Below are positions 43,268-52,940 of a stretch of DNA of 64,000 nt, in pieces (position 1 is the stretch's first letter; the number at the start of each line of letters is the position of its first letter). The notes under the pieces are model-generated. The model worked only from the letters and a program-made list of their open reading frames with translations. It did not search any database and was not told the origin of the DNA. This stretch comes from Alphaproteobacteria bacterium (GTDB lineage Bacteria; Pseudomonadota; Alphaproteobacteria; Rhizobiales; Beijerinckiaceae), in contig JAJPHH010000047.1 in the NCBI GenBank assembly GCA_021325385.1, positions 1 to 64,000 of the forward strand, given 5' to 3'. Position numbers and translations under genes: made by a program.

Positions 43268-45040
43268 TTATGCGGCGCGACGCGACAGGCGGTTGACTTC
43301 CTGCATGACCAGCGTTCGATAAGGTCCCTCGACCTGCATAAGGCGTTCCGGCTCGCCGTCCTGGACAATCCTGCCATTCCGCAGAACGACGATCCGGTCA
43401 AAATTGCGCAGCGTCGACAGTCGGTGCGCGACGGCGATGACCGTTCGCCCCTCCATGAGACGCGACAGAGCGTCGCGGATCGCTTCTTCGGCCTCGCTGT
43501 CCAGCGCGGAAGTCGCTTCGTCGAGCAGCAGGATGGGCGCGTTCTTCAGGAACGCGCGCGCGATCGCGACGCGCTGGCGCTGGCCGCCCGACAATTGCGC
43601 CCCGCGATCGCCGACGATCGTGTCGAGGCCGGCAGGCAGGCTGCCGATGAACTCGCCGCATCGCGCCGCAAGCGCAGCGTCCCAGACCTCCTGATCGCTC
43701 GCTTCGGGGCGGCCGTAGCGAATGTTCTCCATCAACGACCGATTGAGCAGCGCCGCGTCCTGCGGCACCACGGCGATCGCTTGCCTGACGCTCTCCTGCG
43801 TCGCCAACGCGATATCTTGGCCGTCGATCAAGATGCGGCCGCCCGGCAAATCGTAAAATCTCTGCAGCAGCGCGAGGAGCGTGGATTTGCCGCCGCCGGA
43901 AGCCCCAACCAGGCCGATCTTCTGGCCGGCCGCGACCGTGAGGCTGAAGTCGCTGAAGACTTGGCGGCCCTCGGGATAGGCGAAGCTGATCCGCTCGAAA
44001 GCGATGCGCGCCCCGCCTCGGGGCTCGAGGGCCGACGCTTCAGGATGGTCCTTGAGTTCGTGCGGACACAAAAGCGTGACCAGAGCCTCCGACAGCCGCG
44101 CCAAGTGCTGCGTGACGTCGACCAGCGCGACGGCGAAATCGCGCGTCGCGCTGAGCACCGAAATGCCCAACGTGCAGACCAGCACGACGTCGCCGACGGT
44201 CGCCTGATGATTTTGCCAGAGCCGAATCGCCCAAGCCAGCAAGCCGATGATCAGGATCACCGTGACGCAGGCGTGCGTCAGCCTGAGCTTTTCCAGATAA
44301 AGCAAGCTTCGTCGCCGGGCCGTCAACTCTTGGGCCACCGTGGCGTCGAAACGATGGTGTTCTCGCAGCAGACCGCCGAATGCTTTCACCATCGAGATGT
44401 TGCCGATCACGTCGACCATCTCGCCGTCGACGGCGGCGGCTTTGTCGGCGAAATCGTGGTGCAGCGGCTTGCCTGCGGCGGCGATGCGGAAGATCGCAAC
44501 GATCATCCCGCAAGAGACCACGGCCAGGAGAAGCGCCATCCATACATTGACTATCGCGAGATATGCAATCGCGCCGATCGTGGCCAGGCATGGCGGCGCG
44601 ACGTTCCAAACGAACATGTTCTCGAGCGTGAAGACGGCGTTGGACGTCGCCGTGACCCGGCTCGTCAGCACGCCCGGCATTCTCTTGGCGAAATAGCTCG
44701 GCGCGTGACCGGTCAAATGTCTGAACAGATCGGCGCGAAGGTCGCCGGTCACCCGTACGAATGTATAGCTGCCGATCAAGCCGGCGGCTCGCCAGAACAA
44801 ATTATCTGCGGCGATGAAGAAGAGTACGACGCCGAAGGCGATCCAAGGGCTCCCGCCGCGATCCGGCGCGGACAAAGCGTCGACCAGCCGCTTGACGCCG
44901 TATTGGGTGCTGACCGAACAGCCGACCGCCGCCAGCACGGCAATGATGACGGCCGCATGAGGCGCGGGGCGCGCCCGCACGTAGCGCGCAAGGAAGCCGA
45001 CAGGTCTGGACGTATATTTGGTCAGGTTGCTTTCGTTCAT
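43268..45040 (-). CDS. ABC-type exporter, fused membrane and ATPase domains
   Basis: A 590-residue half-transporter. The N-terminal membrane domain (about 1-330) has six helices, and the C-terminal ATPase has Walker A VGASGGGKSTLLALLQ, signature LSGGQRQRVAIARAF, Walker B PILLLDEATSALDSEA. It resembles lipid A/multidrug exporters (MsbA type). The ATG at 45040 gives MNESNLTKYTSRPVGF. A GTG at 45115 would add 25 residues; neither has a strong ribosome binding site. The substrate is unknown. It faces a glycosyltransferase gene. Confidence 0.85.
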   Translation of the reverse strand: MNESNLTKYTSRPVGFLARYVRARPAPHAAVIIAVLAAVGCSVSTQYGVKRLVDALSAPDRGGSPWIAFGVVLFFIAADNLFWRAAGLIGSYTFVRVTGDLRADLFRHLTGHAPSYFAKRMPGVLTSRVTATSNAVFTLENMFVWNVAPPCLATIGAIAYLAIVNVWMALLLAVVSCGMIVAIFRIAAAGKPLHHDFADKAAAVDGEMVDVIGNISMVKAFGGLLREHHRFDATVAQELTARRRSLLYLEKLRLTHACVTVILIIGLLAWAIRLWQNHQATVGDVVLVCTLGISVLSATRDFAVALVDVTQHLARLSEALVTLLCPHELKDHPEASALEPRGGARIAFERISFAYPEGRQVFSDFSLTVAAGQKIGLVGASGGGKSTLLALLQRFYDLPGGRILIDGQDIALATQESVRQAIAVVPQDAALLNRSLMENIRYGRPEASDQEVWDAALAARCGEFIGSLPAGLDTIVGDRGAQLSGGQRQRVAIARAFLKNAPILLLDEATSALDSEAEEAIRDALSRLMEGRTVIAVAHRLSTLRNFDRIVVLRNGRIVQDGEPERLMQVEGPYRTLVMQEVNRLSRRAA

Positions 45041-45247
45041 CGGCGGCGGAATGTTTGGGCAAAAATCGGTCAAAGTTTGACGGTCTAACGCCTGAGTTGC
45101 GGGATCAACCGCCACATCCGGAAAGAATTTTCGCTTCGGGAACTTATTTCGCGTTGAGACGTTTCACGTCGTTTTCGATTCTCGCGAAGACCTAATCCTA
45201 CGCCCGCCATAGAGATTTCGGCGCGTTCGCGCCGGGAGGAGAAACAC

Positions 45248-46309
45248 GTGCGCATCGCCCAAATCTCTCCGCTGACCGAAGCCGTGCCGCCGAAACTTTA
45301 CGGCGGCACAGAACGAGTCATTTCCTGGCTGACCGAAGAACTTGTCGCGCTGGGCCACGACGTGACGCTCTTCGCCAGCGGCGATTCCGTCACCAGCGCG
45401 CGGCTGGAGGCGATGTGGCCGACCGCTCTCAGGCTCGACGGCTCGGTGCGCGACCCGAACGCCTTGCACATGGCGATGATCGAACAGGTCTGCCGCCGGG
45501 CGAAGGAATTCGATTTGCTGCACTTTCATCTCGATTATTATCCTTTTTCCGTGATGTCGCGGCAGGCGACGCCGTTTGTGACGACGCTGCACGGCCGTCT
45601 CGACCTGCCGGAACACGAACCGATCTTCTCGATCTTTTCGACGATACCGGTCGTGTCGATATCGAACGCCCAGCGGCGGCCGGCGCCGCACGCGCGCTGG
45701 ATCGGCACGGTTCATCACGGCATGCCCGAGAACCTCTTGCGGCCCTCGCCGGCGACGCCGTCCTATCTCGCCTTTTTGGGTCGAATTTCGCCGGAAAAGC
45801 GGGTGGATCGCGCCATCCATATCGCCGAGCGATGCGGTCTGCCGATCAAGATCGCTGCGAAAGTGGACGTGGTCGACCACGATTACTTTGACGAAACGAT
45901 TCGGCCGCTGCTCGCCAAACCTCACGTCGAATTCATCGGCGAGATCGCCGACGCGCAGAAATCCGAGTTTTTGAGCGGGGCGATTGCATTGATCGTGCCG
46001 ATCGATTGGCCGGAGCCGTTCGGGATCGTCATGATCGAGGCGATGGCCTGCGGCGCGCCGGTCATCGCGTTCAATCGCGGCTCGGTCCCGGAGGTCATCG
46101 AAGACGGGGTGACCGGTTTCGTGGTCGAAGACGAAACCAGCGCCGTCGGCGCGGTACGCCAACTCTCCCGATTGTCGCGCGAAGCGATCAGGAAGCGCTT
46201 CGAGGAGCGCTTCACGGCGAGTCGCATGGCCAAAGAGTATTTGGCGATCTATCGCGACATGTTGGGCGCGGCCGTCCCGCGTCCACGGATCGCTTCCGTC
46301 TCCGGGTGA
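45248..46309 (+). CDS. Glycosyltransferase family 4
   Basis: A 353-residue GT-B enzyme. MRIAQISPLTEAVPPKLYGG opens the acceptor half, and the donor half shows FLGRISPEKRVDRAIHIAE and PIDWPEPFGIVMIEAMACG with the EX7E nucleotide-sugar motif. The GTG start has a GGGAGGAGAAACAC leader. It lies next to the MFS carrier and ABC exporter and could act on an exported glycan, though each is on its own strand or start. The acceptor is unknown. Confidence 0.88.
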   Translation: MRIAQISPLTEAVPPKLYGGTERVISWLTEELVALGHDVTLFASGDSVTSARLEAMWPTALRLDGSVRDPNALHMAMIEQVCRRAKEFDLLHFHLDYYPFSVMSRQATPFVTTLHGRLDLPEHEPIFSIFSTIPVVSISNAQRRPAPHARWIGTVHHGMPENLLRPSPATPSYLAFLGRISPEKRVDRAIHIAERCGLPIKIAAKVDVVDHDYFDETIRPLLAKPHVEFIGEIADAQKSEFLSGAIALIVPIDWPEPFGIVMIEAMACGAPVIAFNRGSVPEVIEDGVTGFVVEDETSAVGAVRQLSRLSREAIRKRFEERFTASRMAKEYLAIYRDMLGAAVPRPRIASVSG

Positions 46310-46313
46310 ACGC

Positions 46314-47630
46314 TCAATCTTCCTCTTCGTCGCTCGGACGCGTTTCCGGCATGGCGGACCACACGGCCGCCAAACCGAGCAGGCCGATTCCGGCCATCAT
46401 CAGAAACGCCGTGGCGCTGTCGAAGCGGTCGCTGACATAGCCGGCCAAACTGGTGCTGATCGAAGCGCCGACGCCCACCGCGCAGCCGACCGTCCCCTGC
46501 GCAAGATTGAAATGGCCGGTATTGCGCGAGACGTCGGCGATGATGAGCGGGATCAACACGGCGAGGACGGCGCCGGAAACGCCGTCGAGCAATTGTACGC
46601 CCATCAGCGCGTAAGGGTTGATGACGAAAGAAAACAACAGGCCGCGAACCGCCAACGCGCCGAAACAAAGAACGAGCAACGGACGTCGTCCCCATTGCTC
46701 GGCCTTGCGGCCCACCCATGGCGAAAGGACGGCGACGATAAGCTGCGGGGCGACGATCGATGTCGCGACGAGAATCGTGGCGAATTTGCTCGACCGCAAC
46801 GTCATCATGCTCGCCGCCAGCGGCAGCATCGCGGCGTTGGCGAGTTGGAACAGCACGACGCACCCGGCGAATATCACCAAAGCACGGATTTCGAGCAGGC
46901 CGAGTAGGCCGGCGAGCGGGTTTCTTTGCTCCGGTTTCGGAACGCCGCCATGGGCTCTCGTCGGGTCGATTTCTTGGGTTCGGATGTGGATCAGGGCGAA
47001 GAGCGCCGGCAGGCTCATGCTTCCGGCGAGCATGAAGGCGGCCCGATCCGAAAGATAGTACGCGCAGGCGCCCATCGCGGCGGCGGCCAGACCCGAGCCG
47101 ATCGACGCGAAGGCCGCATTGCGGCCAAGTCTCGCGCCGATCTCCCGCCGGCCGACAAGTCCGAGACTGATCGCCGCGATTGCCGGACCGAGGACGCAAC
47201 TCGCGCCTGCTTGCAGCAGCCGCGAGGCCAGAACGACGACAAAGATCGGCGAGACCGCGAGCGCGAAGGCGCTGATCGCGACCATGACGACCGCCAAAGC
47301 CGCTACAAAGCGCTCCGAGCGCGCGGCGTCGACGATCGCGCCGCCAGGAATTTGGCCGAGGAGACCGACGATCGAGCCGACCGTCAAGACAAGGCCGATA
47401 TCGGTTTGCGTCCATTTCTGCGCGGTCAGATAGACGGATACGAAAGCGCCGAATCCCGTTTGCACATCCGCCAAGAAGAAGACGAACCAGTCGAGAGCGC
47501 GGCGGCTGGCGCGCGACGGCGCGGGCGAGCGAGTGTTCTTCCGATCGGCGCGCGTAGCCTCGGCCGAGGCCTGAACTGGTTCTGGGGGCGATTCTTCCCG
47601 CTGCGGTCCGGCTCCTGCGAAATCGGACAT
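46314..47630 (-). CDS. Major facilitator superfamily transporter
   Basis: A 438-residue carrier with twelve predicted helices (for example LDWFVFFLADVQTGFGAFVS, then IPGGAIVDAARSER as the loop 2-3 motif). The N-terminal 45 residues are hydrophilic and cytoplasmic. The ATG at 47630 (MSDFAGAGPQ) is chosen over an upstream start at 47672. It is convergent with the glycosyltransferase, 4 bp apart. The substrate is unknown; drug or sugar efflux are possibilities. Confidence 0.85.
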   Translation of the reverse strand: MSDFAGAGPQREESPPEPVQASAEATRADRKNTRSPAPSRASRRALDWFVFFLADVQTGFGAFVSVYLTAQKWTQTDIGLVLTVGSIVGLLGQIPGGAIVDAARSERFVAALAVVMVAISAFALAVSPIFVVVLASRLLQAGASCVLGPAIAAISLGLVGRREIGARLGRNAAFASIGSGLAAAAMGACAYYLSDRAAFMLAGSMSLPALFALIHIRTQEIDPTRAHGGVPKPEQRNPLAGLLGLLEIRALVIFAGCVVLFQLANAAMLPLAASMMTLRSSKFATILVATSIVAPQLIVAVLSPWVGRKAEQWGRRPLLVLCFGALAVRGLLFSFVINPYALMGVQLLDGVSGAVLAVLIPLIIADVSRNTGHFNLAQGTVGCAVGVGASISTSLAGYVSDRFDSATAFLMMAGIGLLGLAAVWSAMPETRPSDEEED

Positions 47631-47703
47631 GCGTCTTTGAAAAGCGTCTTCGTCAGTCCGAAAAATGACCATTGCGCGTCTAAAATGAGCGATCAGCCGC
47701 TCC

Positions 47704-48264
47704 TCACGGCTTGGCGCTGGGGCCGCCGATCACGACGACAGGCTCCTCCGCCTTGTAGGCGGGGGCGACGCGCAATTGATCTTTCGTCAAATTCACGACG
47801 ACGACGCCCGCCTTCTTCGGGTCAAAATGCAGCGAGCGCCAGTCGACGGCGATCTTGCGGGAGCCGACGCCGAGAAAGCCGCCGAAATCGATGATCGCGG
47901 CCCTGACTTGGCCGGAGCGATCGACTACAATGTCGACGATCCGTCCCATGTCTTCGCCGGCGGCGCTGAGAGCTTGAATTCCCAGCACGCTCTCCAGCTG
48001 AGTCCCGTCGACGACGGTCGCCGGAACGCTGGTCTTGTCTCCCTTGTTTTTGTCGTCGTCCTTCGGCGCTGTCGCAACGCCGTCGGAGGCTTGCGCCGAC
48101 CGCCAAGGTCCGGCGGCGACCTGCGACCCGCGAGTCGACGCCGCTATGGGCGTTTGCGACGAGAGGAGAGCGAGCGCGGCCAGGGCGATCGCTCTCGCTC
48201 CGGCCTTGCCGTGCGGCCAGCAGCAAAAAAGGCGCCGCCGCAGGGCGGCGCCAGACGTCGGCAT
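47704..48264 (-). CDS. PRC-barrel domain protein, exported
   Basis: A 186-residue protein. An Arg-rich stretch and ARAIALAALALLSSQTPIAAS form a signal peptide; the rest is a PRC-barrel (GTQLESVLGIQALSAAGEDM, GFLGVGSRKIAVDWRSLHF). PRC barrels of this type are periplasmic and often stress-induced. The ATG at 48264 follows AAGGAACGCAAGGCC. Codons 4-13 coincide with a perfect terminator hairpin, an odd feature described separately. Confidence 0.75.
   Translation of the reverse strand: MPTSGAALRRRLFCCWPHGKAGARAIALAALALLSSQTPIAASTRGSQVAAGPWRSAQASDGVATAPKDDDKNKGDKTSVPATVVDGTQLESVLGIQALSAAGEDMGRIVDIVVDRSGQVRAAIIDFGGFLGVGSRKIAVDWRSLHFDPKKAGVVVVNLTKDQLRVAPAYKAEEPVVVIGGPSAKP
48225..48252 (-). terminator. 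Intrinsic terminator hairpin inside the 5' end of the PRC-barrel gene
   Basis: On the minus strand, GGCGCCGCC-CTGC-GGCGGCGCC is a perfect 9-bp stem followed by six Ts (48230-48225). It lies just downstream of the PRC-barrel start codon, in the same direction. It would also stop transcripts from cobC, which reads toward it from 48495. It may work as an attenuator for the PRC-barrel gene. Confidence 0.8.
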
Positions 48265-48494
48265 GGCCTTGCGTTCCTTCATGCACATCGCCGCGGTCGA
48301 CAAAACGTAAGAGACGTCGGCGGCGACGCTCCGTCACCCCCTATAGGCTTGTTATTTTAATCATCCAGCCTCGCCGTGGCTTTATTGCGGCGCGTCGGCC
48401 GAAGCCCTCGCGCAGCGCTGGTTTTCAACAGCGACGGGCGAAGCAAGAATTTGGCGGCCGCACCACGATGCGTCGTTCCGGAGCGGTCTGACGT

Positions 48495-49556
48495 TCAGCA
48501 GACCGGCGATGGACGAGCTTGCTCTGGCGAGGCGCTCGCCAGCGCCGCATCGAGCCGGGCAAAGGCCGCTTCATCGCCGGGCAACCCGAAGCGCAGCCAA
48601 TTCGGCCGCGCCGGGAAGCGCCGAACCAGCACGCCCCGCCGGCCGAGCTGATCGAAAAGCGTTTGAGCTTCGGCGTGAGCGGCCAGTCGGAACAGCGGCG
48701 CGCCGCCGACAATCGTCAGGCCGCATCGGACGAGGAGGCGGTCGAGTGCGGCGGCGCGCGCCGAAAGATCGGCGATCGTCGCGGCGAGCCAGGCCTCGTC
48801 GGCCAAGGCCGCCGCTCCGACTTCGATCGCCGGACCGGAAACCGCCCAGGGGCCGAGCAGGCTGCGAAGCTTGGCGGCGTGGCGGGGGCCGGCGACGGCG
48901 AAGCCGAGCCGTAAGCCGGCCAGCCCATAGATTTTGCCAAAGGAGCGCAGCACGATGGCTGAATCCGGCAGTCTCGGCGCCAGGCTCGCCCCGGCCGGGG
49001 CCGCGTCAATGAACGCTTCGTCGACGACCAGCGCCCCGTCGCGCCGCCCCAAAGCGCCCGCGATAGCGACGAGGTCGTCGGGGGCGACGATCCGGCCGTC
49101 GGGATTGTTCGGATTGACGACGACCGCGACGTCAAAGGCGGCGAGTTCGTCCAACGTTTCGACGCAGGCGACCTCCACGCCCGCCGCGCGCCAAACCTGC
49201 TCGTATTCGGCGTAAGTAAAGCCGAATATCCCGACAGTCGCGGCGGGCAAAAGCCGCGGCAGGATTTGAATCAGCGCCTGGGCGCCCGGCGCGGCGACGA
49301 CCGCGACGCCATCCGGCGCCCCATAGCGCGCCGCCGCCGCTTCTTCGAGCCGGCCAAGAGCCGCCCGGTCGGGCAGGCGGGTCCAAGCCTCCCGATCGAG
49401 CGGCGGGAGGGGATAGGGATTGGGGTTGACGCCGGTCGAAAGATCCAGCCAGGGCTCGGGCGCGCCGGGAAAGGCGCGGCGCGCTGCGGCGATGTCGCCG
49501 CCGTGATAGAGGCTCGGCGAAAGGATGGGCGGAGGGAGGCCCGCAAGTTCGTTCAT
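48495..49556 (-). CDS. cobC: L-threonine-O-3-phosphate decarboxylase (cobalamin pathway)
   Basis: A 353-residue PLP enzyme of aminotransferase fold I that makes 1-aminopropan-2-ol phosphate for the nucleotide loop (CobC in Pseudomonas naming, CobD in Salmonella). VVVNPNNPDGRIV and LRSFGKIYGLAGLRLGFAV with the PLP lysine are clear. The family N-terminus HGGDIAAARRAFPGAPEPWL starts near residue 19. The ATG codon at 49556 overlaps the divergent cbiB ATG at 49555. Confidence 0.9.
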   Translation of the reverse strand: MNELAGLPPPILSPSLYHGGDIAAARRAFPGAPEPWLDLSTGVNPNPYPLPPLDREAWTRLPDRAALGRLEEAAAARYGAPDGVAVVAAPGAQALIQILPRLLPAATVGIFGFTYAEYEQVWRAAGVEVACVETLDELAAFDVAVVVNPNNPDGRIVAPDDLVAIAGALGRRDGALVVDEAFIDAAPAGASLAPRLPDSAIVLRSFGKIYGLAGLRLGFAVAGPRHAAKLRSLLGPWAVSGPAIEVGAAALADEAWLAATIADLSARAAALDRLLVRCGLTIVGGAPLFRLAAHAEAQTLFDQLGRRGVLVRRFPARPNWLRFGLPGDEAAFARLDAALASASPEQARPSPVC

Positions 49557-50547
49557 GTCGCTTTCCGTCGCCTTCTCGCTGAGTCTGGCCGCACTCGCCG
49601 TCGAGGCCCTGGTCGGCTATCCGCCCGCCCTGTTCAAACGGATCGGCCATCCCGTCGCCTGGATCGGCGCTCTGATTAGCGCGACCGAAGCCAGGTTCAA
49701 CAGCGATCGCTTCAGCGCGCCGGTCCGGCGCGCGCTCGGCGTCTTGAGCCTCCTCCTGTGGCTGGCCGCCGCCGCGATCGTTTCCGGCGCGGTCGCCTGG
49801 GCCTGCGCCGGCTCGCCGGTCGGCTACGTCGTTCTCGCCTTGCTCGCCGCCAGCCTGCCGGCTCAGCGCAGCCTTCATGATCACGTCAAGGCCGTGGCCG
49901 AGGCTTTGGAAAGCGGCGGGCTCGCAGCGGGGCGCGAGGCCGTCGGCAAGATCGTCGGCCGTCGGACCTCGGTTCTCGACGAGGCGGGCGTCGCCCGCGC
50001 CGCGATCGAGAGCTTGGCCGAAAATTTCTCGGATGGCGTGGTCGCGCCCGCCGTCTGGCTCGCGGCCTTCAGTCTTCCCGGCGGCGTCCTCTACAAGACG
50101 ATCAACACGGCCGACAGCATGGTCGGCCATCGCACGACGCGCTACGCGGCGTTCGGCTGGGCTTCGGCGCGGCTCGACGACCTCGTCAATCTGCCGGCGT
50201 CGCGGCTGGCGGCTTTGTGGCTGATTTTGGCCGCGCGGCTCGACGGCGCGGCGCCGGCCGCCGCGGCGCTTCGATGCGTGTTTCGCGACGCCGCGCGCCA
50301 TCGTTCGCCCAACGCCGGCTGGCCGGAGGCGGCGATGGCGGGCGCGCTCGGCCTCAAGCTCGCCGGGCCCCGCTTCTATGGCGAGACATTGGTCGAGGAC
50401 GCCTTTATGGGCGAGGGGCGGCGCGAGGCCAAAGCCGCTGATATTCGCCGAGCTTTGGGCCTTTACCGCCGCGCCGCGGCGATCCAGTTCTTCTCGCTGG
50501 CGGTTGCGACCACGGCGCTCGCGGCGTGCGGCTCACTGACGCAATAG
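49555..50547 (+). CDS. cbiB: Adenosylcobinamide-phosphate synthase CbiB/CobD
   Basis: A 330-residue inner membrane enzyme that attaches aminopropanol (phosphate) to adenosylcobyric acid. Motifs are GYPPALFKRIGHPVAWIGAL, ESLAENFSDGVVAPAVW, and KTINTADSMVGHRTTRYAAF. The ATG at 49555 gives the usual N-terminus; an ATG at 49525 would add ten residues. Its start codon overlaps that of divergent cobC by two bases, so each gene's leader lies within the other. It is convergent with cobQ. Confidence 0.92.
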   Translation: MSLSVAFSLSLAALAVEALVGYPPALFKRIGHPVAWIGALISATEARFNSDRFSAPVRRALGVLSLLLWLAAAAIVSGAVAWACAGSPVGYVVLALLAASLPAQRSLHDHVKAVAEALESGGLAAGREAVGKIVGRRTSVLDEAGVARAAIESLAENFSDGVVAPAVWLAAFSLPGGVLYKTINTADSMVGHRTTRYAAFGWASARLDDLVNLPASRLAALWLILAARLDGAAPAAAALRCVFRDAARHRSPNAGWPEAAMAGALGLKLAGPRFYGETLVEDAFMGEGRREAKAADIRRALGLYRRAAAIQFFSLAVATTALAACGSLTQ

Positions 50548-50572
50548 CCGGGATCGTCGACCGGCTCATTGC
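50541..50572. terminator. Possible hairpin between convergent cbiB and cobQ
   Basis: GCAATAGCCGG pairs imperfectly with CCGGCTCATTGC around a 9-base loop. It spans the cbiB stop and the cobQ stop region, where transcription from both sides meets. There is no run of T on either strand, so termination, if any, would be weak or Rho-assisted. Confidence 0.3.
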
Positions 50573-52023
50573 GCGAGGCTGAGCAGTCGGTCGAGATCGA
50601 GATGCCGCTCGAGATGCAAGGCGAGATCGTCCAAGACGCGCTCGATCGTCGCCTCGTAGCGCAGCTCGGAGCCCGCGCCGCCGAGCCGCTCGAGCCAGTC
50701 GCGGCGCTGCTCGTCATGGGCGAACAGGCCATGAACATAGGCGCCGGCGACGAGGCCGGTCGGGGACGTCGCGCCTTCGGTTCGTCCGTCGGCGTAGACC
50801 AGCGCAGGACGCGCCCGGTCCGGCCCGTCGGTGCGGCCGACATGCATCTCGTAGCCGGAAAAGGGCGCGCCGGTGAGCGCCGAACGTCCGGCGACGTGAA
50901 CGAGGGTCTTGTCGCCGGTCAGCGTGGTCTCGACGTCGAGCAGGCCGAGGCCGGGCCGCGCTTCGGCGGGCCCCTCGATTCCCTCCGGATCGGCGATCGC
51001 GCGGCCGAGCATCTGATAGCCGCCGCACAGGCCGAGCACGCGGCCGCCGCGCCGGACATGCGCCTTGATGTCGATGTCCCAGCCGGCTTCGACCAGCGCG
51101 GCAAGATCGGCGAGCGTCGCCTTGGAGCCCGGCAGGATGACGAGATCGGCGTCGGCGGGGATCGGCGCGCCCGGGCGAATCATCGCCAGCGTGACCTCCG
51201 GCTCTTGCGCGAGCGGGTCGAGATCGTCGAAATTGGCGATATGCGGCAGGATCGGGACGACGATCTTGATCCGCCCGCCGACTGTCGTTTGGCCCCGCTC
51301 CAGAACGACGCTGTCCTCGGCCGGCAGCCGCGCGGCTTCCCGAAAGAACGGCACGAGCCCGAGCGCAGGCCAGCCCGACAGCCGCTCGATCGCGGTCAGC
51401 CCCTCGGCGAAAAGCGAGGCGTCGCCGCGAAACTTGTTGACGATGAAGCCTTTCACCATCGCCGCGTCGGCCTCGTCCAGCGCCAGCTTCGTGCCCGCGA
51501 TCTGGGCGATGACGCCGCCGCGGTCGATGTCGCCGATCAGCGCCACCGGGCAATCCGCAGCGCGCGCGAAGCCCATATTGGCGATATCGCCTTGGCGAAG
51601 ATTGACCTCCGACGCGCTGCCGGCGCCCTCGACCAGGACGAGATCGGCGCTCTTGGAGAGGATGGCGAAGCTTTCCAGGACGGCGGGCATGAGCTTCGGC
51701 TTCAAGGCCTGGTACTCTCGCGCCTTGACGGCGTCGAGGACCTTTCCTTGCACCACGACCTGCGCCCCGATTTCGCTTTGCGGTTTCAGCAGGATCGGGT
51801 TCATATGAACCGTCGGCGCAAGCCCCGCGGCGCGCGCCTGCAAAGCCTGGGCGCGGCCGATCTCGCCGCCATCCGCCGTCACCGCCGCATTGTTCGACAT
51901 GTTCTGCGGCTTGAACGGCGCGACCCGCAAGCCGCGTTTCGTGAAGGCGCGCGCCAATCCGGCGACGAGGAGCGACTTGCCAACGTCGGAGCCCGTGCCC
52001 TGAAACATCAGACGGCGGGCCAT
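50566..52023 (-). CDS. cobQ: Cobyric acid synthase
   Basis: A 485-residue enzyme that amidates four side chains of adenosylcobyrinic acid diamide. The N-terminal ATP domain opens [20 protein letters not shown]. The C-terminal glutaminase has [14 protein letters not shown] with the catalytic Cys and [11 protein letters not shown] with the His. The start ATG overlaps the cobO stop (ATGA), so the pair is translated together. Confidence 0.95.
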   Translation of the reverse strand: MARRLMFQGTGSDVGKSLLVAGLARAFTKRGLRVAPFKPQNMSNNAAVTADGGEIGRAQALQARAAGLAPTVHMNPILLKPQSEIGAQVVVQGKVLDAVKAREYQALKPKLMPAVLESFAILSKSADLVLVEGAGSASEVNLRQGDIANMGFARAADCPVALIGDIDRGGVIAQIAGTKLALDEADAAMVKGFIVNKFRGDASLFAEGLTAIERLSGWPALGLVPFFREAARLPAEDSVVLERGQTTVGGRIKIVVPILPHIANFDDLDPLAQEPEVTLAMIRPGAPIPADADLVILPGSKATLADLAALVEAGWDIDIKAHVRRGGRVLGLCGGYQMLGRAIADPEGIEGPAEARPGLGLLDVETTLTGDKTLVHVAGRSALTGAPFSGYEMHVGRTDGPDRARPALVYADGRTEGATSPTGLVAGAYVHGLFAHDEQRRDWLERLGGAGSELRYEATIERVLDDLALHLERHLDLDRLLSLAQ

Positions 52024-52625
52024 CAGAATTCGATTCCCGCCTGCGCCTTCACGCCCGCGGCGAAATGGTGCTTGATCACGTTCATCTCGGTGACGAGGTC
52101 GGCGGCTTCGACAAGCGCGGGCGGCGCATTGCGGCCGGTGACGACGACGTGCAGATCGGGCCGGCGGCCGACCAGCGCCTCGACCACGGCCTGGGCCGGA
52201 AGGTACTCGTACCTCAGCGCGATGTTCAATTCGTCAAGCACGACGAGACGGATCGTCTCATCCGCCATCAGCTCCTGCGCCTTGGCCCAGGCGGCCTCGG
52301 CCGCCGCGACGTCGCGGGCGCGGTCCTGCGTCTCCCAGGTAAAACCCTCGCCCATCGTACGCCAGACGACGAGATCCGCGAAGCGGCTCTCGAGGACATT
52401 GCGCTCGCCGGTCGCCCATGCGCCCTTGATAAATTGCACCACGGCCACTCGCCAGCCGTGGCCGAGCGCGCGCAAGACGAGCCCGAAAGCCGCGGTCGAC
52501 TTCCCCTTTCCCTTGCCGGTATTGACGATCAAGAGCCCCTTCTCGATCGTCTTGGAGGCGACCTCGCGATCCTGCGCCTCTTTGCGCTTCTGCATCTTCT
52601 GCTTGTGCCGCTCGGCGTCGTCCAT
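52023..52625 (-). CDS. cobO: Cob(I)yrinic acid a,c-diamide adenosyltransferase CobO
   Basis: A 200-residue CobA/CobO-type enzyme that adds the upper adenosyl ligand. The P-loop is [15 protein letters not shown], followed by [31 protein letters not shown] and [13 protein letters not shown] complete the fold. The ATG at 52625 gives [20 protein letters not shown], the family N-terminus. The long open frame upstream is the antisense of the riboswitch. Its promoter must lie in the riboswitch region. Confidence 0.94.
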   Translation of the reverse strand: MDDAERHKQKMQKRKEAQDREVASKTIEKGLLIVNTGKGKGKSTAAFGLVLRALGHGWRVAVVQFIKGAWATGERNVLESRFADLVVWRTMGEGFTWETQDRARDVAAAEAAWAKAQELMADETIRLVVLDELNIALRYEYLPAQAVVEALVGRRPDLHVVVTGRNAPPALVEAADLVTEMNVIKHHFAAGVKAQAGIEF

Positions 52626-52718
52626 GATCACGCGTCCGATCCTCTTCGTTTCGTTTATGGGAAGAGAGACCGAGCGCGCTGCTTTGACAAGGCGCCGTCT
52701 CGGTGGCAACGTGCCGCC

Positions 52719-52895
52719 GGACGGTTCTCCCGCAAGGGAGCGCAAAAGGGAATGCGGTGCGGGCCCAAAGCCCAAAGCCGCGGCTGCCCCCGCAACTGTA
52801 AGCGGCGAGCTTGCATCCAAGGCCACTGGGTCCGGTCGGGATTTGGGAAGGCGGATGAGAAAGCGCTGAACCGCGAGCCAGGAGACCTGCCGTCC
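52719..52895 (+). promoter_or_regulatory. Cobalamin riboswitch
   Basis: The plus-strand leader shows the class consensus in order: AAAAGGGAATGCGGTGCGGG, then CCCCGCAACTGTAAGCGG, GGCCACTGG, GGGAAGGCGGATGAG, and the B12 box AGCCAGGAGACCTGCC (52876-52891). GGACGG at 52719 pairs with CCGTCC at 52890-52895 as the closing stem. It controls cobW and the genes following it. No matching element was seen on the minus strand for cobO. Adenosylcobalamin binding should reduce expression. Confidence 0.95.
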
Positions 52896-52940
52896 GTTTG
52901 ACCGTTTCGCATCCGGCGGGGCGCCTCGGAGGCGAAGCTC

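Noticed and set aside
43424-45088. 554-codon plus-strand open frame opposite the ABC exporter
   Set aside because: No domains and a composition rich in Arg, Gln and Asp; the exporter has Walker and signature motifs.
50569-52869. 766-codon plus-strand open frame opposite cobQ and cobO
   Set aside because: It is a shadow of two well-supported genes and runs through the antisense of cobO; no ribosome binding site or family feature was found.
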